Assembly: GCA_020975725.1 (NCBI GenBank) | Contig: QXJR01000009.1 | Coordinates: 62,001-126,000 of the forward strand | Length of the DNA stretch: 64,000 nt | Source: Picocystis sp. L7 | Lineage: Eukaryota > Chlorophyta > Picocystophyceae > Picocystales > Picocystaceae | Direction of reading: 5' to 3' | Shown here: positions 59,948 to 64,000 of the stretch, one piece after another | How positions within the stretch are numbered: position 1 is the stretch's first letter | Layout: each line of letters starts with the position of its first letter | The notes under the pieces: generated by a model | What the model was told of the DNA's origin: nothing | Database searches by the model: none | The model's input: only the letters and a program-made list of their open reading frames with translations | Program-made: the position numbers and the translations under genes

Positions 59948-61808
59948 GGTTCTCCTCCTCGCACCGGTGCTTGTTTTCCACGCTCGAACGTCGGATGGGC
60001 ACCTCGCCAGTCGCGTGTTCCGACGTCCCTGCTTCCTTCCCTTCTCCTCGATCCCGCGACGCCTCGGATTCGGACGCGTGTGCGCGTTGGCGATGGCGCA
60101 CAGGCGTGGTGGTCGCGCACGTGCGGAGGAGCTCTTCGATACTCGTTCGCGGATTCGTGCCCCTTGGGTTCCTTCCTTTGGAGACCGGGTTCGTCTCCGA
60201 TCCCATCGAGGAAGGATTCCCTTTCGATTCCCTTTCGGGTCGAGGGTGGGAGAGGTGGACCCAGGATCGCACCGGGGGGAACGTGACCAGGAGGGGATCC
60301 GATGGATCCCGGGCTTCCTCGGGTCTCCGACGAACGTGACCCGAACAGATCCGGGTTCGATCGGGACCTCCCCCGATCGGGACCTCGGATGGGACAAGGG
60401 GAAGTCGATCGTGTCGGGACGTCCCCTTCCGAACGGAAGGGAAAGCTGGCCGTGGAAGGAAACGTCGATCACGCACGGTTCGATCCGGAGGCTTGGGAGA
60501 GCGAGGAAGCGAAGGATAAGAGGAACGGAAACGATCCTGGACGAACGCGGGCACGGGAACGCCCACGATCCCGGCAGGAAACGCGAGTTCGACACGGGAC
60601 CCTGCCGTCGTAGGGACGGGTTCCCCGTTCGGATGGGTGCGTCGTTCGACGTCCCCATCACCTGCACCTTTGGAGTGGATCCCCTTCGATCCGCTCCGAC
60701 GGTGTCTCCACGGCATCTCCTTCCCCTGCACCCACCGAAGAGACAAGTACGTCGTGCACGGAAACGGTTGGCGAAGACGGATCGGACGTCTCTCCCTCCC
60801 TCCGTTCCCAGCGTGTCGGCCTGGGCTGGGAACGGGTGGACGACCGTTGGGTGGTCCTCCCCGTTCCCGGAGAGGACGTCCCGATTGGATCGATGGGTTC
60901 GTTCCCATCCACAGGGATGCTTCGCTGGACCCGAAGGGGTGAGGGACACGACCTTCGCCCTTACGTGAGGGAGGGAGGGAAGGGAGAGGAGGAGGGTGGT
61001 GGGCCCACCCATCCAGCCCGTGCCACACCCCGCCACGGTGGATCCAGGACACGTCAGATCACCCCGACACGAACGGGTGCTTTGGTCGATGCTCGCAGAG
61101 GAAGAGATCCGAAGCCATCTGACTTTCCCACGGGAGACACACAAAAGATGGGGGTTCTGAGACCATCTTGGTTCGCGATCCTCTGCGTGCATGGTCGCCA
61201 TCTCCGCCCGGTGTCGGGTGGAATTCGATCTCATCTCTTCCCGTCAACGAACACCGCCGACCCCACCCCACCGTCTCAAACCCACCTCCGATCTGACAAC
61301 GGACCCTGCCATCCGGGGTGGATCTTCAGCTGCATCCCGATGTCGGTCCATCGAGCCTCCCGTTCCCCCCGTCCTCGCAGAGGCTCCCCCCACCCCGCCC
61401 GCTCGCTCCTCGTCGCTCGATGTCCCGATCCGCCAACCGATTCCTCCATCTCTCTCCTCTGAACCTCTCCCTCCCTGCCTCTTCCTTCCTCCGGTCGCGC
61501 GCAGGTTTTGAGGCGATGGATCCGCCCTTTCGAAAAGTGCACCTCCACCCCGCCCCTCCCCCGGGGGGGAAAGCATCGGGGCGGTTCGATCCAAGGAAAG
61601 GAAGCGAGAGGGGAACAGAGAAGGGAAGCAGCAAGCGAACACCAGGCGAAGGAGTCGACGAGGGAGACCGCCTCGCGCCAATCCACGCGAGAAGCAGACA
61701 AGGAGAAGGCTCGACACCGCCGCGTCGAAGGAACAGACGTGGTGGAACTGCGGAAAGCAGAAACGAAGATTCGACGGAGGAAGAAAACCGAGGGGAAGGA
61801 CGACGTCC
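59948..61808. promoter_or_regulatory. Divergent promoter region (RecA / GATA factor)
   Basis: 1.86 kb, GC-rich, with long overlapping frames that have no family signal. GACCCGAACAGATCCGGGTTCGATCGGG at about 60338-60368 is the best motif instance, about 400 bp from the RecA ATG; several TTTCGATTCC/TTTCGGGTCGAGGG elements are nearby (60220-60245). Confidence 0.4.
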
Positions 61809-62543
61809 ATGGCCCACCCGCCCATGTCCGGAGGACCGGGAAAAAACACGACGAGGGAAGAAAGAGGAGCAGGAAATGCCGTAGCACAATACCCCCATTC
61901 GCCCTACCCGTTCGAGAACGATCCCAGCGCTTACATGGCGGGAAATCAACAAAATGCCATGGCCATGGCTGCGGCGTACCACCAGCACCAGCACCAACAG
62001 CAAATGGCCTACTGGTACTACATGTATGCAAACGCAATGCAAGCCTATCACATGCATGATAGGAACCACAACACAGATCGGACCAATGCTGCTGTCCCCG
62101 TGCGAAATGTCACCGAAGCAGGACCTCCTGCGCCCACCGAAGTAAGGAAGCCGGATCAGCCGCGGATCCTCCAAAGCACCCTGCAGAAGCCCAAGCCTGC
62201 CCCAACAGCTTTGAAATCGGGACTTCCAAATGCAACCCCCAAAGCGAAGAAAGATTTTTACTCGGCAATCGCACTCCAGATGAAGCACGTTTCCCCGAAG
62301 AAGAGAGAACGTGAACGCTCACCGGAAATGGGAGAGAATGGCACGAGCAAGAAGGTGAAGCCGGGGCAAGAGGTCAAGGTATGCAACAACTGTGGAACTA
62401 CAGATACACCGTTTTGGAGGAAAGAAAAAACGGGTGGCATGCCTCTTTGCAACGCTTGTGGGCTTTATTGTGCTAAGAACGATGCGCCGCGTCCTAAACT
62501 GCTCTGGAGGAGGCCGTCCACGCCCCCCAAGCTGTCTGCATAA
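61809..62543 (+). CDS. GATA-type zinc finger transcription factor
   Basis: 244 aa, one exon from ATG 61809. C-terminal type IV zinc finger C-x2-C-x18-C-x2-C (CNNCGTTDTPFWRKEKTGGMPLCNACG), the 18-residue spacing typical of plant GATA factors, followed by a basic tail (KNDAPRPKLLWRR). The N-terminal half is Ala, Gln, His, Tyr and Met rich (YHQHQHQQQMAYWYYMYANAM), a likely activation region. A KKRERERSPEMGENGTSKKVK stretch before the finger may act as nuclear signal. It binds (A/T)GATA(A/G); target genes unknown. Confidence 0.9.
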   Translation: MAHPPMSGGPGKNTTREERGAGNAVAQYPHSPYPFENDPSAYMAGNQQNAMAMAAAYHQHQHQQQMAYWYYMYANAMQAYHMHDRNHNTDRTNAAVPVRNVTEAGPPAPTEVRKPDQPRILQSTLQKPKPAPTALKSGLPNATPKAKKDFYSAIALQMKHVSPKKRERERSPEMGENGTSKKVKPGQEVKVCNNCGTTDTPFWRKEKTGGMPLCNACGLYCAKNDAPRPKLLWRRPSTPPKLSA

Positions 62544-62853
62544 GTCGGCGCGCCGTACAGACCACTGCAGAGTAGTAGAACATGGCATTTTCAAGCCATT
62601 CGGTTGCTGTACATAAGAAGGCCTGATCCGCTCTCCAGGAATCCAGATTCTTTGCCACGTGTGGCCTGAACACGTACGTGGTCGATTTGACCGACGATTC
62701 AAGAGGGTGCAAAACAACAAGGAGGTTCGCTGCAGCGTTCAGCGCAACTTCCTTTACATGTGTATTATTGAACACCCAGAAGACTCTCGATAAATAGAGA
62801 AAGCCTGGAAATTAAGATGCTATTGATGGCCAAAACACGCACTGCCTCGAGTT
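62544..62853. other. Convergent intergenic region
   Basis: Between the stops of the GATA gene and TRM7. ATAAATA at 62791 may serve as a polyadenylation element of the GATA gene. No gene. Confidence 0.45.
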
Positions 62854-63765
62854 TCATCCCACGCCGCCATGATCACCGCCACAAACCTGCCTTCCTTCCC
62901 GTTCGATGGCAGTTTTGTACGCAGGGGCAATCGGGGGTTGCACGGGATGGAGCTGCACGTAGGTTCCGTCATCTGGCAGCTCGTAGGACTGGTCTGGATC
63001 CCATCCTTCGTGGTCTTTGCACAGGACAAACGGGACCACGGCTTCCCAGGGATCGCCCAACCTACCCTCCCCTCCATCCATGGGCAGCTGGCTTTCGCAC
63101 GTGGCCAGCAACTCCTTGAATCTACTCCTTTCGAATCCTTGGGGTGGTGCATAACCTTGGCAGACCACGAAAGCTTCCACGCTGGAATTGCGGCAGCATC
63201 TGGGCTTGGCACAGGTGACTTTATCGAAGAACAGTCCGAGCTGAGCGTAGAGCACGGCAATGTCCTTTCCTCGGAAGATCTTGGCCACGAAGTTCCCTCC
63301 AGTCCGAAGCACGTGTGTGGTGATCCACAGTGCAGCTCGCACGAGTTCGGCTTGGATGTACTCGTCGAAATCGTGGAGCCCCGTGACATCCGGCGCTCCA
63401 TCGCTGAGCACCAGATCTGCGTGCATTCCGTCGAAGTGTCGGATGACTTCCATGGCCGTTTCTTCGCAGGTGATGTCCCCTCTCATTTGGATGACGCCTT
63501 CGATGGGCGTCATGGGTTGCATGTCGATGGCCACCAGTTTGGGGGGTTCGCGTCCTTGTTCCAGCGCGGGAAGGTAGACCTTTCTGCTCAGCACCTGGCT
63601 CCAGCTCCCGGGTGCCGCACACAGGTCTACGACGTGTTTCACATCCTTGAGTATGTCGAATTGATCGTCGATCTGCATCAACTTGTACGCACTCCTGGCC
63701 CTCCAACCCTCCTCCTTGGCTTTCCGATAGTAGATGTCTCGTTTGTCCTTGGACCATCGTCCCAT
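62854..63765 (-). CDS. TRM7: tRNA (Nm32/Nm34) 2'-O-methyltransferase TRM7 (FTSJ1)
   Basis: 303 aa. Starts MGRWSKDKRDIYYRKAKEEGWRARSAYKL, nearly the same as the first 28 residues of FTSJ1 and Trm7. FtsJ/RrmJ fold with the K-D-K-E tetrad K28, D122 (VLSDGAPDV), K162 (FVAKIFRG) and E197 (SSVEAFVVC), and VDLCAAPGSWSQVLS as SAM motif I. It methylates positions 32 and 34 of some tRNA anticodon loops in the cytosol, with partners Trm732 and Trm734. The C-terminus carries PWEAVVPFVLCKDHEGWDPDQSY, also family-typical. One exon; the frame upstream to 63933 lacks family signal. Confidence 0.95.
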   Translation of the reverse strand: MGRWSKDKRDIYYRKAKEEGWRARSAYKLMQIDDQFDILKDVKHVVDLCAAPGSWSQVLSRKVYLPALEQGREPPKLVAIDMQPMTPIEGVIQMRGDITCEETAMEVIRHFDGMHADLVLSDGAPDVTGLHDFDEYIQAELVRAALWITTHVLRTGGNFVAKIFRGKDIAVLYAQLGLFFDKVTCAKPRCCRNSSVEAFVVCQGYAPPQGFERSRFKELLATCESQLPMDGGEGRLGDPWEAVVPFVLCKDHEGWDPDQSYELPDDGTYVQLHPVQPPIAPAYKTAIEREGRQVCGGDHGGVG

Positions 63766-64000
63766 GCCTTCCCGCGGTCTTCTTCCTCCTCCTCCTCCTC
63801 CTGGTGCCGTGCCGTTCGCGATCCCTCGAGCTCCCAAGTCCACCACCAATCCCGCATCCGCTCCGCTCCAGTCGTCGGTCGAAAGGATCGAACCGGACCG
63901 GTCTTCCTTTCTGGGCTCGTGCGTCCAGGTCAAAGGGGTCCTTCTGAACCGAGGAGGTGAACCGAACGTCGAAGGCTTCGAAAGGGAGAGGACCGATACC
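63766..64000 (-). promoter_or_regulatory. TRM7 promoter
   Basis: GC-rich leader to the window end, containing GATCGAACCGGACCGG (about 63886) and GAACCGAGGAGGTGAACCGAACG (about 63947), further forms of the recurrent motif. Confidence 0.4.

Overview
The window is nuclear DNA from a green-lineage eukaryote with a compact genome, most likely a small prasinophyte-like or other chlorophyte alga. The species cannot be fixed from sequence alone. Evidence for this comes from a PSI antenna protein of the Lhca type, a chloroplast-type TatC, a plastid-type IscA/SufA, organellar GyrB and RecA, a double-AP2 transcription factor, a plant-type GATA factor, and spliceosome and proteasome genes. About 31 protein genes were found in 64 kb. 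Most are uninterrupted. Four genes are split by six or more short introns close to their 5' ends; reading across the splice sites restores the family N-termini of SF3B3, RPN12, a YHS-domain protein, a RING-H2 protein and the Lhca. All seven confidently placed introns (65 bp candidate excluded) are GT-AG and carry CTGAC 20-33 nt before the 3' exon.

Layout. 1-6 kb: two tandem SLC34-type sodium/phosphate cotransporters that share a 731-bp identical tract. 6-15 kb: YHS-domain protein, an unrecognised gene, an R3H-containing SF1 helicase, a PI3/4-kinase-like protein and a small Cys-rich ORF. 15.1-16.1 kb: a 975-bp dispersed repeat whose second, inverted copy lies at 41.7-42.7 kb. 16.8-24 kb: AP2 factor, LCM-type methyltransferase, an unrecognised gene and the GTPase GPN2. 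25.7-31 kb: RPN12, an MscS-like channel and a RING-H2 ligase. 31.6-41.5 kb: GyrB, an MFS transporter, SF3B3 and a TrmL-type tRNA methyltransferase. 43-48 kb: GrpE, IscA, TatC and a PP4R1-like HEAT protein, then a pyrimidine-rich minisatellite. 50-59 kb: NOL8-like RRM protein, Lhca, the DEAH helicase PRP2/DHX16 and a membrane-anchored protein. 59-64 kb: RecA, GATA factor and the tRNA methyltransferase TRM7.

The genes fall into two themes: RNA work (SF3B3, PRP2, NOL8, TRM7, TrmL, helicase) and upkeep of plastid and mitochondrion (GyrB, RecA, TatC, IscA, GrpE, Lhca). I see no operon-like cluster, no tRNA, rRNA or CRISPR array. The most striking unexplained signal is a recurrent near-palindrome, core TTCGAACCC / GGGTTCGAA, found in many promoter gaps. 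It is tandemly repeated every 11 bp in front of GyrB and forms perfect 14-bp palindromes at 40682 and 48991. Genes also tend to be GC-rich at the 5' end and AT-richer at the 3' end, and several use AATAAA within 40 nt of the stop codon.
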